The notes under the pieces were generated by a model that had not been told where the DNA came from, made no database searches, and was given only the letters and a program-made list of their open reading frames with translations. This document shows, piece by piece, positions 1 to 11,654 of a DNA stretch of 64,000 bases. The position numbers and the translations under genes are program-made. The DNA is taken from the NCBI GenBank assembly GCA_965178125.1, contig OZ237747.1, forward strand, positions 744,001 to 808,000, given 5' to 3'. Positions within the stretch are counted from its first letter, which is position 1. Every line of letters starts with the position of its first letter. This DNA comes from Bilabrum cf. latius (Eukaryota > Bigyra: Bicosoecida > Bigyra > Bicosoecida).

Positions 1-2909
1 GAACCGGGCACAGACACAGACCCGGACGGTCGTCTCGAGCCAAGCTAGCTGCCGCGAGTGGCACTCCGGCGGCGCGCTGACGCCTTGGGAGCCATAAGTC
101 TAGCCTTCTGCCGACTGTCGGCCGGCGCAGTAGCTACAGATGCCTTGCCTGTGACGCCAATGCGGCCGACTCTGCCTGTGGCAACAAGAGGATCGGGCAC
201 GCTGGCCGACGGACCACGCGCGCTGAGGCGGGCACGACTGCTCTGCTTGGATGTCCTAGATGCCTGCGACCTCTTACTGCTGCCTCCTGCGCTCCTTGCA
301 ACGGACGCCACGGATCGCGCCTTTCTTTGCGATGATGATGATGCTCGACTGGCTCCGCCGACCGACCCAGCTCTGCTCCTCCTCGCCGCGCTGCTCACGG
401 ACCCAGACCTGCTCTTTGACGCAACGGGTAGGCCACTGCTGCTTTTCGAAGCCTTCCGCCTGCTTGCTACTGAGCCGGACTTGCGCGATGCATTGCTAAG
501 GCTGCTCCGCCGCGGTGGAACTGAACTTGTCCGGTTCCTGCTGCCTCGCGAAGAGCTAGCTGATACCCTGCTGCTAGAGACCGCTTTGGAATGGAGCGGC
601 GGTCTGCTGCTGGATCGGTTCACGGTTCCTGCCCCTGCATGCTTCAGACCCGTTTCTTCGTCCGAAAAGGAGGCGCTCCTACCTCTCCCACTTTCACCGC
701 TGCCACTGCTCGGCGAGCTCAAGGCGGAGGCAGCACCTCGGACGGCCCACCCGCCGAGCTCGAGGTCACGGCTGTCACCCTGCAGGTCGTCCTCGTCCTG
801 CTTCTCGTCCTGTCGTGCATCGTGTTGGCTACCCTGCAACCCGTGACGTGTCTCGTCACCTGCCCCGATCGGCGCGTCGCCCGATCTAGCGCCCATGTCT
901 GGGATAGGCAAGTCGGGCCGCTGGCGAATCAGCAAACCTGGCGGGATGCCAGAGCTGTCTGAGGACTGCCCAGGCGAGGAACGCAAAGACACAAAGTGGG
1001 AAGGCTCCGCAGAGGCTGGCACAAGACCGCTCAGCGCATCTCTCGCGACATCAACCTCTTGCCTGTCATTTGCAGGGCTGGTCGCGTGCTGGGACTTGAC
1101 GTTTGCACTTTCTGGGGATGACTGCTGCTCACTCTTCGCTTGTTGCGAGCTACCATCCGCTAGAGCTGGTGGAGTACCAGTATCAGAATTACTGGGCCTG
1201 CCTAGGCTGCCGTCAGCATCAGCACCGTGCTAGCGGTCACTACCAGGGGAAGCATCCTCCTCCTGCTCGTGCTCCTGCAGCTGCTGAAAGGGCGAATCGC
1301 AAGCAAATCCAGAGGCAGCCGCTAGAGCAATGCGAGCTCTTTCTGCGTCAGATAGGAGCCGCCGACCAGCCGGTGACTCGGCTCCAGGCCCGGCAACGGA
1401 TGCTGACGCTCGCCTGGACCTCTGCTTGTGGGAGTTCTGTGTTTGTGCCTTGCTGCCATGACTTGGTGCCGCGCGGGGTTGCTTTGGTGATACAGTAGCC
1501 TTCAACCACAGCTGTTCCTGTCGGCTTACCGATTTCCGGCTTTTTTTGGATTGCTTTCCGCTGCTTATCCGGCTACGGACGGATGTGGAGAGGCTGTGGC
1601 TCCTTGCTTGTCTCGCCACCCTGCTGTCCTTCCGGCCTGCGACAGACGACGAATCTCCGTCTGATTTCTTGCTCTTTGACCTGCTTGAGATGCTCCTGTG
1701 GCTATTTGTTTCATTGATGATGCCAACGGGGAAGCCGCCAGGTCCCAGTTCCGGTGACTTGTGGCTGCCACGCGCGCTGCCATCCACACGCATGCCCCTG
1801 CGGCTGCCTCTGCGACCGCTGCCACTGCCACTGCCGCTGCTTGCCGTGCTCCTCTCACCTCCGCTGCCGCCATTGCTCCCTCCAGTCGACGGTGCACTGC
1901 TGCCACCGCCACGGCTGACGGCCCCGCCGCTCTGTCCTCCGCCCTACGCGGAGGCAGCAGCAGCCGAGCCAACGCTCGCACCACCGTGCTGAGGCAGACC
2001 CGCCACCGCTGCACGGACGGAGGCAGGATGCGGAGGCCTGCTCTGGCTATGAGCGTCATCGATTCGAGAGTCCCAACTCGGAGCACTTGGCGCCTACGCG
2101 TTCCCCCTGCAGTGCGATGCACCTGACGCACTGCCGGCCATCGGTGCCGCGGCCAGCAGGGCTCCAGCCTCCTGGCCGCTGCTAGAGGACCCCGCCGACT
2201 GCCCCGCTGGAAACACGCCACTTTGGGCTGAATACGCTTCTGGTGGAACGGTGGCTGGTGGTGTCATGCTTTGATCGTTGTGTGCCTGCTGTCCTCGTTG
2301 CTGTGCGAGCAGGGCGGCCTCCTGCTCGGTCAACGCACCTCGCTCAGGCACTTGCCCGCCGTGTAGGCTTGGGACTCCCTCTTGCTGCTATAACTACACA
2401 TGCAGTGCCTCGCCGGCGTACGATGCAGCAGAGCGGGTGTCTTCGTCGAATGCACGCTGAACTTCACCCCCCCGCTCCGGGCTGGCCCGCCTCGAATTCG
2501 GAGGAGGGGCGAATGTGCGCTCGTACCGCCGATCTCCGGCCCTCCATGCTTCATCAGGTAGCATAGGACCCGATAATGACGCAAATTTTGAACCGTGCGA
2601 CCTTGCAGAGTGCCCCAAACGCCGTGCTAGAGCTCGGCGGTTTCGTTCTGACTGAAGCTGATCCGACAAATTTACTCGGGCGGATACGTGAGGCCAATCG
2701 CTCAACAACACAGCAGTAGCAAACTGCTCTGAATTCAGGTCAATGCCTGTATCAACCTCGTACTTGTCACTAGGGGCGTCTTGGCGTGCAAGTGCGGTTT
2801 CCACTGCAAGATCTAGTTCATCTCTTTCCATGTCAATCACGCCATTCTATGTGACATTATCACCTATTGCCTGTGCAACTCTGCTATCGAGGGAAGATGG
2901 GCTGTTCAT
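1..2909 (-). CDS. Ser/Arg/Gly-rich low-complexity protein, C-terminus beyond the window
   Basis: Not recognised. The frame is open from an ATG at 2907-2909 to the window edge (969 codons seen) if TAG is Gln; in-frame TAG codons lie at 2847, 2394, 2388, 2094, 1944, 1230 and 45 (lowest coordinate of each). An in-frame TGA at 2925-2927 bounds the start; a later Met at 2829-2831 is the alternative. The first ~150 residues are ordinary, acidic-basic sequence without a signal peptide; the rest becomes Gly/Ser-rich and then strongly Ser/Arg- and Ser/Lys-rich, like an RS or histone-like tail, suggesting a nuclear or RNA-associated protein. That role is inference from composition only. No intron is needed. 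It is divergent from the retroelement that begins within a few bases of its start codon. Confidence 0.7.
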
Positions 2910-2914
2910 GATAA

Positions 2915-5900
2915 ATGTTCGATATCACGGTTTCAACGAATGGAAATCCGAATTTCCGCCCGCCAAAAGACTCGTTACAAGTACCCCGATCTTGCCGGGT
3001 GTCCGACATGCATGTGCAGCAAGAACGCCTGGTTTGGGACTATTACGTCAAGGAATTCGGGTAGGCTACAAGTGCAGTCCGCGACATCACTCATTGTGTG
3101 CTCGACGCAATTCGCGACCTCAAAAGCTCGACGGGAACCTCGGCTGACCGAGAGGCTGCAGGGCAAGCGGTTACGCAGGCCGTGTCCTCCGTCAAACTGC
3201 TTCTGCAAGGATGTTTCACGGCAGCAGCCGAGACTGTTACAGGCCGACAAATGGCAAACACCGGCCAGGCCGGGCACGTAGAAGCGTCACGCAAGCGCCA
3301 CCGCAGGACCTGGGCGGCACGGACGAGATGGGCTGAAACGTGGGGAAAAGCCCATGCCAGCCTCAAGGCCCTTATCGCGGGACCAACCACGGAACAAGCT
3401 CTTTCAGAGGCCAGAACATGCTTGGCTGCACATCGCCGAGCCAGCCTGCGCCTCGAAGGGCGACAGCGGGGGCTAGATGGACGGATGCAGGCAACACTCT
3501 GGGGGAGCACAGAGGTGAACCAGTAGGCCAATGAGGGACAGGAGTACTGGACGATGCTCCTTGCCAACCTGGACCATGATCGACGGGCTGTTTTCGAGAC
3601 CACCGAGCGAGGGGCACGCAGGACGGGCCACGCACTGCGGAACATGCTGGGAACAGCAAGTCCGAGGGAAGCCCACCGATAGATCGCTGATGCAATCTCT
3701 AGAAGGCAACGAGCTGCACCAGGACTGGAACCAATCACGAACCTAGGCGGAGAGGTGCTTACGGCCGTCGAGGATATCCTAGAGGCACACGCACAGCAGC
3801 TCTCTCACGCAGGTGGGAATGGAAGTGCGGATGTGGGCGGATTTATGGCCAGGATTGCGCCGCACATGCCCAGGGCAGCGACACCGCTCAACCTATTCTG
3901 CAGGTCGAACGCAGAGGTGGATCAAGCACTGGACAAGCTCAAGCACAACAAAGCTGTGGGACCTGATGGGATCAGGGCGGAATTGCTGACCAAATGCTAG
4001 CCATGCTCTGAGGAGGACGGGTGTCTGCGGCGAAGTGACGCTCTGTTGGACCTCCTCAGGGCCATTTATAATCTCACACTCTTCTCGGGGATTCAGCCTG
4101 AGGCCTTTCAGGAGGGGTTCATGCGGCCGGTCTCCAAGCGCAAGCAGGGCACAGGAGTCACAGGAGTCGACGAATTCAGGCCAATATGCTGGACCTCGGC
4201 TCTCTCGAAGGTCGTAAGCACCATCGCAAACCAGAAGGTCATGTGGTACTGCGAAAACCACGGACTCTTCGGCCAGGATTAGGCCGGATTTCGCATCGGC
4301 AAGAACTGCCAGCAGGCCTACTCAGCGGTGATGGAATGGATTACCCAACGAAGGGGTGCTGGAGGTTTTCTGGTATTCTTTGACATCAAAGGAGCATTTG
4401 ACAGTTGCAAGTGGAACATCATCGAGGCCATCATGACGGAGCAAGGATGGGGACGCCAGACGGTCCGCTTTCTCATGGCCCGCATGCAGGTGGCCATCCG
4501 CGTTCGAGACCCACTCACCAGGAGGGTCTCTACCAGAGTGCAGAAGACGGCGGGCACCCCCTAGGGCGAGATTCTGTCTCCCACCATCTTCCTGGTACTG
4601 ATGGGGGTTCTCCTGGAAACGCTGCGGAAAGAGAGGCTCCAGCACGGGCACCATCAAAGGATCGTGACCGACACCGGACGATACGTTGAATGTGGACAAG
4701 TCGGGTACGCAGACGACTACGTGGCACTGACGTCGAACTGGAACGAAGCAGTGGCGGTCATGAAGCTAGTCAAGAGCCTGTTTGCACTTGCGGGCATGTA
4801 GCTGGGAATCAAGCCCCTGACAGCATCGGGCCAGGGAACCAAGACAGCGATCATGGCCTTTGGCTACGCTCGGGACTCAATTCCTGGGGACATGCCAGAG
4901 GGCGTCGCATGCAGAGCAGCGGACGCGGGAGAGACGGATGGGGAGTGGACCATCCCACTTGCCTCATCCTACCTGTACCTCGGTCTACTCATTTCGACCC
5001 AACCAGTACGGATCAGCCCAGATGAAGTAGCTGGGCTGACGCAGGCGAGAGACATCTGGGTAATTGATATGGCACCCCACGTACGCAGGAGGATTGCGAT
5101 GGCGTACCGGGCGGCCAGGGACATCACACGAGCGGCGGTGAACGGCAACTGGGCGGTCTCCCTGCACGCCCAGCTGCTCCATGCAGGAGCAATCACGAGT
5201 GCATTCTACGGAGCAGAGGCAGCGGCATGTGCAACAGGATGGGACACCTTGTCAGGATTAGGATATGGTTCCCAAGTTTTCTACGGGATGGAACTGAACC
5301 TGGAAGTCCTCAAGATGCTGGACAAATTCCTGCTAGATACGCGCTGGATGATTGTCAGCGGATCGACACAGGTAAGGCCCTTCACCATGGGCGGCCGATA
5401 CGTGCCAAACCTTGCGATGGACACTGAGCTGCTGACGGCATCGGCAGCAGGGCGTGTTGCTATGGGCCTGCTGGACCTGATCGAGTGTCCCTCGAAGAAG
5501 GGCCTTGATGTTGCGGCCAGGTTCATCCACCAGGGCCGATTCCTGCAGGGACCACCAGTACAGACAGGCCCACTCGGGGCCGCGCTGGCACTGGGATTCA
5601 GGATCAAGATGGCAGGGTGGACCCACCGGATCGATGACGCGAAGGACTGGCTGGGATGCCAGGAGACTGCAAAAAAAGTCACAAAGTGGAGGAAATCCAA
5701 ATCCGGAGCTGCTGACCGATCGTTCACAAGCCTGAGCCTGGGATGCTCGCACGATCCGGCACTGTCGGATTGGGACCGGGAGAGAGCTGCGCTCGGAGTG
5801 GTCATGCTTAACCGGTACGCAACGAAGGGACGGTATGCCTTCGGACCAGGAGCCATGCCAACAGCAGCGGTGGTGCAGGAATACGGCCACCAAGGAAGAC

Positions 5901-6595
5901 GAATTCTGCGCATCCGAGCTGGACAATACCCGCAACAGGGCACGCCCAACCTTCAAGTGATGGGCACCGCGGTAGAGCAGATGGAGCGGGCCGAGCATGA
6001 CCATCATGCCGGAACGAGACCGTGGCAACCCGATGATGCGGATCAGAATAGAGGGAGGTCCCCTGCCTCTCTCCGGAAAGCATGGGCGAAGACAGCTCTC
6101 GCTCAGGACCCTTGGGACGAGAAGCTGGAGCGCACCAGCAGGGCCAAGCCAATCGTCGAAGACGCACTCACTCGGATAGAGCGTACGATTGCACGGTCAT
6201 CGGAACGGACAGCTGTCAAGGAGCTGGCCAACCGAGTGGTGCAGGTGATCAGGAACCAGCTGCGCTAGCAGGAGTAGCTGACGTGCAGGCAGTGGATGCG
6301 AGGCGATGCGGCGGCTGCTCTTGCCGCCACGGCCACGCAAGAGCTGATAGCGGCAACCAATGCGAACGCTCGGCTACAGCGACGGATGTTTAAGCCCCAC
6401 GGCTTGCTAAGGGACATAGAGAGGCAATGGGCCAAAGGCATGAGCGCGTGCATGCTAGCCTCTCTGAAGGATCGTGAGACGCAGAGACGGTCATGGAGGA
6501 GGAAATGGTGGGTCCCGGCAGGGGACCCTGATGTGGGACTGGACCGCGCTTTGTGCCGGGCACATGCTCCGCACCTGTATGCTTTCTCCCTGTGA
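2915..6595 (+). CDS. Reverse transcriptase of LINE-type retrotransposon
   Basis: A 1,226-residue ORF without TAA or TGA, ending in TGA at 6593-6595. In-frame TAG codons, read as Gln, include 3062, 3524, 3680, 3998, 4280, 4562, 4799, 6266 and 6278. RT motifs appear in order: KAVGPDGI (motif 1, about 3949), EFRPI, GQD-Q-AGFR around the TAG at 4280, FFDIKGAFD (motif A, catalytic Asp at 4382-4384), TP-Q-GEILSP around the TAG at 4562 (motif B), and YADD (motif C, 4706-4717). The Gln in motifs QxGFR and PQG is near-invariant in LINE reverse transcriptases. The ~600 residues after the RT are not recognised. The enzyme would copy the element RNA at its target site. The intact frame suggests recent activity. 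The start is uncertain; a GTG at 3098 or an unseen upstream region are alternatives. Confidence 0.88.
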
Positions 6596-6803
6596 AGGCA
6601 TCAGGCTGAGGGCTTGTGGGGGACCACATTGATGGCGAATAAAGGGGACTCGGCGGTGTAGGCTGAGATTGGGGGGCCTTTGGCCTGAAAGGGTCGGGGG
6701 TCTTGTAGTCCTTGTTTGAGGACTCCTCTGGATTCAGGTGATCACTCGAACTCCTTCGGGGGCAACGGTGCATCTGGGTGCTTGTGGAATCTTTACCCAA
6801 CAA

Positions 6804-6826
6804 TGTATTTCTGTATTTCTGTATTT
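6804..6826 (+). repeat. 8-bp tandem repeat at the 3' end of the retroelement
   Basis: Almost three copies of an 8-bp unit (tatttctg) lie about 210 bp after the RT stop codon and 41 bp before the next gene's ATG. CR1-like LINEs end in short 8-bp repeats of similar sequence, so this probably marks the 3' end of the element. That assignment is inference. Confidence 0.5.
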
Positions 6827-6866
6827 GCCAGCCGTCCTTCCGGCATTCTGGCAGTGTCGACACATC

Positions 6867-9800
6867 ATGCGGTCATCCCTTCAGCTTCTAACTAGCCTCA
6901 TCGTATCGGTGGGGCTGGCATCCGCAACCATTTCGCTACCGAAGATCTTCGGTGACCACTGTGTGTTGCAGACCAACAACGAGTACGGGGCGAGAAGCTT
7001 CATTTGGGGGCAAGCCGAGCCAGGCGAGCTAGTTACGCTTAAACTCAGCTCCGATACCTATCAGTCGCTTGCAGATGCTAAGGACGGAACTTGGAGCGTG
7101 CAGTTGAACCCAGGGCGAGGGACGGCAACTCACACTGTAACAGTCACGGGCTCAGTTAGCACGAATACCGTTCAACTCAACGATGTTGTCTTCGGAGACG
7201 TTATCCTTGTGTCTGGCCAAGTAAGTAATAGCTGTACCTCTGAAGCACTGCAATTGCACACTGACTTCTGCTTGCGTACGACGCCCTACGCAACAGCGAT
7301 CCTTTCGCCGGACCATTTCTCCGCCCGCAGTCAAACTCCGTATTTCCCGTGACCAACATGTTCGGAAGAGACGAGATCCTTGCGAAGGCAAATGACCCGA
7401 AGATCCGCCTGTTTAACGCCGCGATGAACTACGCCGAGCAGCCGCAGTACGACCTCAAGAACGGGACGTGCGGCTGGTACAGGAACTCGACCTGCAACAA
7501 GTGGCAGCTGTCGACACCGGAGGTCGCTAGGGACTTTAGCGCCATCGGATTTACTACGGCTCTCAACTGGAAGCAGATCTTTGAGGGAGACGGGTACATC
7601 GGCGTCATCGAGTCCGCAGTCGGCGGAACCCCCGTCTAGGACTGGATGCCGGCTGCCGCTTTCAAGTAGTGCCCTGGCTCCAACGAAGAGGCGGAGCACG
7701 CCAAGGAGACACTCCCGCGCATGGCCAAGCCCTGGCTAGGACACGCAGAGCACGACACCATCGCACCGGGCAAGGACGCCCGCGCGTACAACAAGCTGCT
7801 GAAGCGCAGCCCCCTCGCAAACGAAGTCGGCCCAGTGGCCGGCCGCGCCGCCGCCATGCAAGAACACGTCCTGCCACTTGTGCAGGCGGGCGACATGGAA
7901 GCTGCTGCTGCAGCCGAGGAGGAGGTCGCAGCGCAGTTCGGTGCAGGCGACAAGGACTCCCAGCTGTACAACGCCATGATTGCACCCATCGCTGGGTACA
8001 GCATCCGGTATGCTCTCTGGTACCAGGGCGAGCGCAACGCGGCCGAGGGCACTGGCGAGGCGCTATATTCGTGCTACTTTGGCGCCATGATCGAGCAATG
8101 GCGCAGAGCTTGGGGGATCGGCGACTACGCCTTCGTCTACGCTCAGCTGGCCCCGGTGCTGGCAACCTCCAACTTCACGTCGATCCGTTTGGCCCAGGAC
8201 GACGACAGGGCCAAGAAGGGCGGGCGGATGTCTACCACCGGCATGGCGGTGACCATCGACCTCGGCGACAAGTCCTCCCCCTACGGCTCCGTGCACTCGA
8301 GGAACAAGACCGAGGTGGGACGCAGGCTCGCACTGCAGGCCCTTTGGGCCCAGCGCGCAATCCTGCCCCCCCAGAACAACTTCAGCAGCCCTTTGACCCT
8401 GGGACCCGCGGTGCAGACCGGCAATGGGGCAGTCAACGTGCCTCTGGACCCTGCCACCCTGTACGGCGGGGCGCCTGCCTTCTTCGGCACGAGCGAGTGC
8501 ACGGAATGCTGTGCGGGCGCCGTCGATCTCTTCCAGGTGACGAGCGACCCCAAGGGGGCCGAGGGGTGGGTGAACGCCACTTCCTTCTCGGTGGGTACTG
8601 ACGGCGCCAGCATCAACGTGGGCGTGCCGTCGACCGACGGGGCATACACGTACGTCCGCTTCTCTGCGCAGAACTACCCCGAGTGCACGCTGCACAACAC
8701 CGAGGGGATCGCCATGGGTCCCTTCATCCAGGCCATCGGCAGCACGGCCAAGGAGCTTCAGCGGGGCATCGGGGAGCAAAAGTAGGCGGAGCGCGCCGCA
8801 ATCCGGGCCAAGGTGTCCAAGACAATCACCCGCAGCAGCGTCGGTATCTCCGAAAACCCCACCCGTGAGTCTTGTGATAACGCACCATAGTGCTGACTGC
8901 ATGGTATGACTGTCCAGTCGTATGCGTCTACTTCTGCTAGATTCAATCTGTCATTTTTTGTTTCGATTTGGTGCCCCACGCAGCTCCTATTGGTCTCAAC
9001 ACCTGGAACCTTGCGTGAGTGCTAGGGGGCGTCCTGGGGGATACTGATACTCCAGTGCTTATCACGTCCTGTTCGGAAGGATATACACGCCCATAGATCT
9101 TGATATTTCCTAGTTTCTCCTAAACGCAGCCACTGTAACACCGGCGAGCAGTACAACGATTTCATTGGACAGGCATTGTACGAGACCGGCCTGTCCCAGG
9201 TGAAGACCATCATCAACGATGACTGCTGGCAGGCTGCCCGCAACTCCACGGGGTTCATCATCCCTGACCCCGCCCGCTTCCCCAACGGCTACGGAGCTGT
9301 TGTGCAGAAGCTCAAAGACTACAAGATCGAGAGCGGCCTGTACACCGCGCGCGGGTGAGAGTTGCTCGAGACCTGCTTTGTGCATCGCATTGCATTGCAT
9401 CACATCGTCCTGCTGCAAGCCCACAATCGAACGACTGTAGGGGCCTGAGTGGCTGCGCATCGTTGCATCTGCGCGAGCTTCATGTGTTCTAATTTGAATG
9501 ATTCTTTCCGCAATGATCGCAGGAGCCGCACGTGCCAGGGCCGCCCCGGGTCCTACAGTTTCGAGGCGCAGGACGCTGCCTACTACTGCGAGATCGGGCT
9601 GACGTTCACCAAGACCGACGCGTGCGGTGGCACCGAGTGGCCGCAGGTAAACACCTCCTGGATCCGCTTCGCTGAGGGCTTCGAGAAGTGCAAGCAGGAG
9701 ACGGGCCGGTCGATCTTCACGTCGGTCGAGTACTGCAAACCCGGGGAGGAATGCCTCGACTGGGTTGGCAACCTGACCAACATGTGGCGGGACACATCCG

Positions 9801-10357
9801 ACATCCAGGCCAACTGGGACAAGGTGCTCTACAACGCGGACCAGAACATCATGGAGGCAGGTGCCCTGAAGCGTGCCCAGTTCCCCGACCCTGACATGCT
9901 GGAGGTGGGCCAGATCGGCCTCGACTACGACGAGCAGAAATCGCACATGAGCCTCTGGGTGGTCATGACTGCCCCACTGCTGATCTCGGCTGACCCCACC
10001 CGCATGGACCCGGAGGTCCTGGAACTGCTGAAGAACGATGAGGTGTACGCTGTGAATCAGGACCCGAACGTGGTCATGGGGGTGCGGAGGTCGCCTTCCA
10101 ACGCGACGGGCACCGAGGTGTGGAGCAAGCCGCTGCAGGACGGCAGCGTTGCGGTGCTCCTGCTCAACCGCGGGGAGGATGCTGCCGACATCACGGCCGA
10201 TTGGTCGTTCGTGGGTCTCCCCGCCGGCGCTTCGGCCGATGTGCGTGACCTGTGGGAGAAGAAGGACGCTGGCACCCACTCGGGCTCGTACACCGGCACC
10301 GCCATCCCGAGGCACGGGTGCGAGCTCGTGCGGGTGACGCCGAAGAGCGTCGCTTGA
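6867..10357 (+). CDS. Secreted fusion enzyme: sialate O-acetylesterase-like SGNH domain plus GH27 alpha-galactosidase
   Basis: Five exons: 6867-7220, 7331-8864, 8984-9014, 9130-9354, 9523-10357 (992 residues, stop TGA). All introns are GT-AG and keep frame. Residues 1-20 form a signal peptide. Exon 1 ends at GQ and exon 2 begins SNS, which together rebuild the GQSN serine motif of sialate O-acetylesterases (Ser119); GTPV-Q-DW and FK-Q-CPG cross TAG codons at 7637 and 7667. The C-terminal part from about residue 630 is GH27: PPIGLNTWN (split over a 31-nt microexon), NDDCW, the nucleophile Asp in TKTDACGG (about residue 747), and a WRDTSD acid/base region. TAG at 8783 is read as Gln in the linker. 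Expected roles are removal of acetyl groups and alpha-galactosyl residues from an extracellular or lysosomal glycan. No stop codon or second promoter separates the two domains. Confidence 0.88.
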
Positions 10358-10944
10358 ATGTGATTACTTAACGCATTCGTGGCGATGTGTGCATGCGGTG
10401 AATGTGCCTCCTGATGATAGGAGGTGGTGATTCGACCGACTCGGGTGGGGTGGGTGGCTTGTCGTCCAGCTTGTGCATTGCCGGAATCACCACTCATGTA
10501 TCCGATTATCATATCGACTAATATATCTTATATGTAAGAAGTAGGTCAAAGTCAAAGCAATAAACGGCAGCAGTGGATAGACCATTGCACCCCGTTCGCG
10601 CGTGGGCGGATCCGAAGCGACTAGATAGCCCGTGCGACGTGATCTCAAAAACACTATCGAGATGGCGCAATAATCCAGCCGATCATCCTATCGACTGTCT
10701 GCAGTTGTGCTGACCTCAGCAGACCTGCGTGCAGCCTACCGGCCTCTAGAAATGGGAGGGCTCCGGCTGGAAGAAGGAGATTGACTCGACATCCCACTGC
10801 TTCAGTGCGCTGTGCTTGGTTTCGTTGTACCGCACCATTTCCTGGTTCCTGCGAAATAAAACGAACAAATTGGGGCGCTACCATCATGGGTGTGTTTTTG
10901 CGTCACGGTGGTCCAACCGCCATCCTCAGTGGCTGAACACTCTC
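10358..10944. other. Convergent 3' intergenic region
   Basis: 587 bp between the stop codons of two converging genes. I see no coding stretch, repeat or RNA gene in it. A locally AT-rich stretch near 10500-10560 could carry polyadenylation signals. Confidence 0.5.
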
Positions 10945-11508
10945 TTACTCGTCCGCAGTGACCCAGTAGTGGTTGGCGTCGTTGCCGTACACGAGCCACC
11001 CATCGACAGCACGTCCGTTGATATCGCCCCGGCCTAGATAGGTCGGGTTGTTTGCCTTGAGGAAGTCGGATCGGATGGCAAGGTTGGTGGTCCCAAATGC
11101 CTGCTTCACCTTGGCTGAACAGTCACAGCAGCCAACTTTGTCAGGTGCCATATCCCTGGTGGATACGCCTGCATCAGTGGCTGGGCTCGATGCGTTGTCG
11201 TACTGGATGTACACGCCCTCCAAAGCGTTGATCACCGAGCATGCCGCCCCGGGGACGTACGCACTGCCGCCGCAGTAGACACAGAGCTCATCGGAGCCAC
11301 CGGCGTGGTGGTCGTAACGATCCACGGCAATCTTTCCGGTTGAGTCGTAGAAATAGTTGAAGAACCATTCAGGGTGTGCAGGCTCATCGGCGGGATCTGT
11401 CATGTGAACCATGCCTTCCCAGAACTTCACGGAGCTATTCCCACCCCAGTTCGGGATTGATGGGTCTGCGTTCGCAAATGCGATCGAAAACAGCAGGACG
11501 GAAAGCAT
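10945..11508 (-). CDS. Small secreted Cys-containing protein
   Basis: 187 residues from an ATG at 11506-11508 to a TAA at 10945-10947, with no TAG. The start is chosen because it opens directly with a hydrophobic signal peptide (MLSVLLFSIAFANA); the frame extends upstream only through a GTG. The mature part has aromatic-rich segments (FWEGMVH, WFFNYFYD), a RYDHH motif and about six cysteines including a CCDC pair, so an extracellular disulphide-bonded fold is likely. A distant resemblance to ependymin-like secreted proteins is possible, but I cannot support it from the sequence. It is the last of three same-strand genes, 146 bp downstream of the phosphatase stop. The TAA shows that UAA is a stop in this code. 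Confidence 0.75.
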   Translation of the reverse strand: MLSVLLFSIAFANADPSIPNWGGNSSVKFWEGMVHMTDPADEPAHPEWFFNYFYDSTGKIAVDRYDHHAGGSDELCVYCGGSAYVPGAACSVINALEGVYIQYDNASSPATDAGVSTRDMAPDKVGCCDCSAKVKQAFGTTNLAIRSDFLKANNPTYLGRGDINGRAVDGWLVYGNDANHYWVTADE

Positions 11509-11654
11509 TCTCGTACCGGATTTGTACCAGAGTCTTGTGCGGGGTGAATCCACGAGTGTTCGATGTGGCGCTGCGCAATGCCTGTGCGGAACCAGCTCAT
11601 CAGCAATGTCATTTCTCTTTCTATCTTACTTATAGCAGACTATGCCCTCCCTTG

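Larger units (their letters stand above)
2915..6826 (+). mobile_element. Non-LTR (LINE-type) retrotransposon, probably 5'-truncated
   Basis: The element holds one long reverse transcriptase ORF, no long terminal repeats, and ends near a short 8-bp tandem repeat (6804-6826) like the microsatellite tails of CR1-type LINEs. No clear endonuclease domain precedes the RT: only about 330 residues lie before RT motif 1. This fits 5' truncation, common for LINEs, or an endonuclease lost or not recognised. The 5' edge is set by the first in-frame ATG after a TAA and could lie somewhat further left. It sits between two divergent genes whose start codons flank it at 2909 and 6867. I could not identify target-site duplications with certainty. 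Confidence 0.75.

Noticed and set aside
6867-10357. Two separate genes, an esterase and an alpha-galactosidase
   Set aside because: The esterase frame meets a GTGAGT donor and continues in phase through a microexon carrying the GH27 start motif; no ATG, promoter gap or stop fits a gene boundary there.
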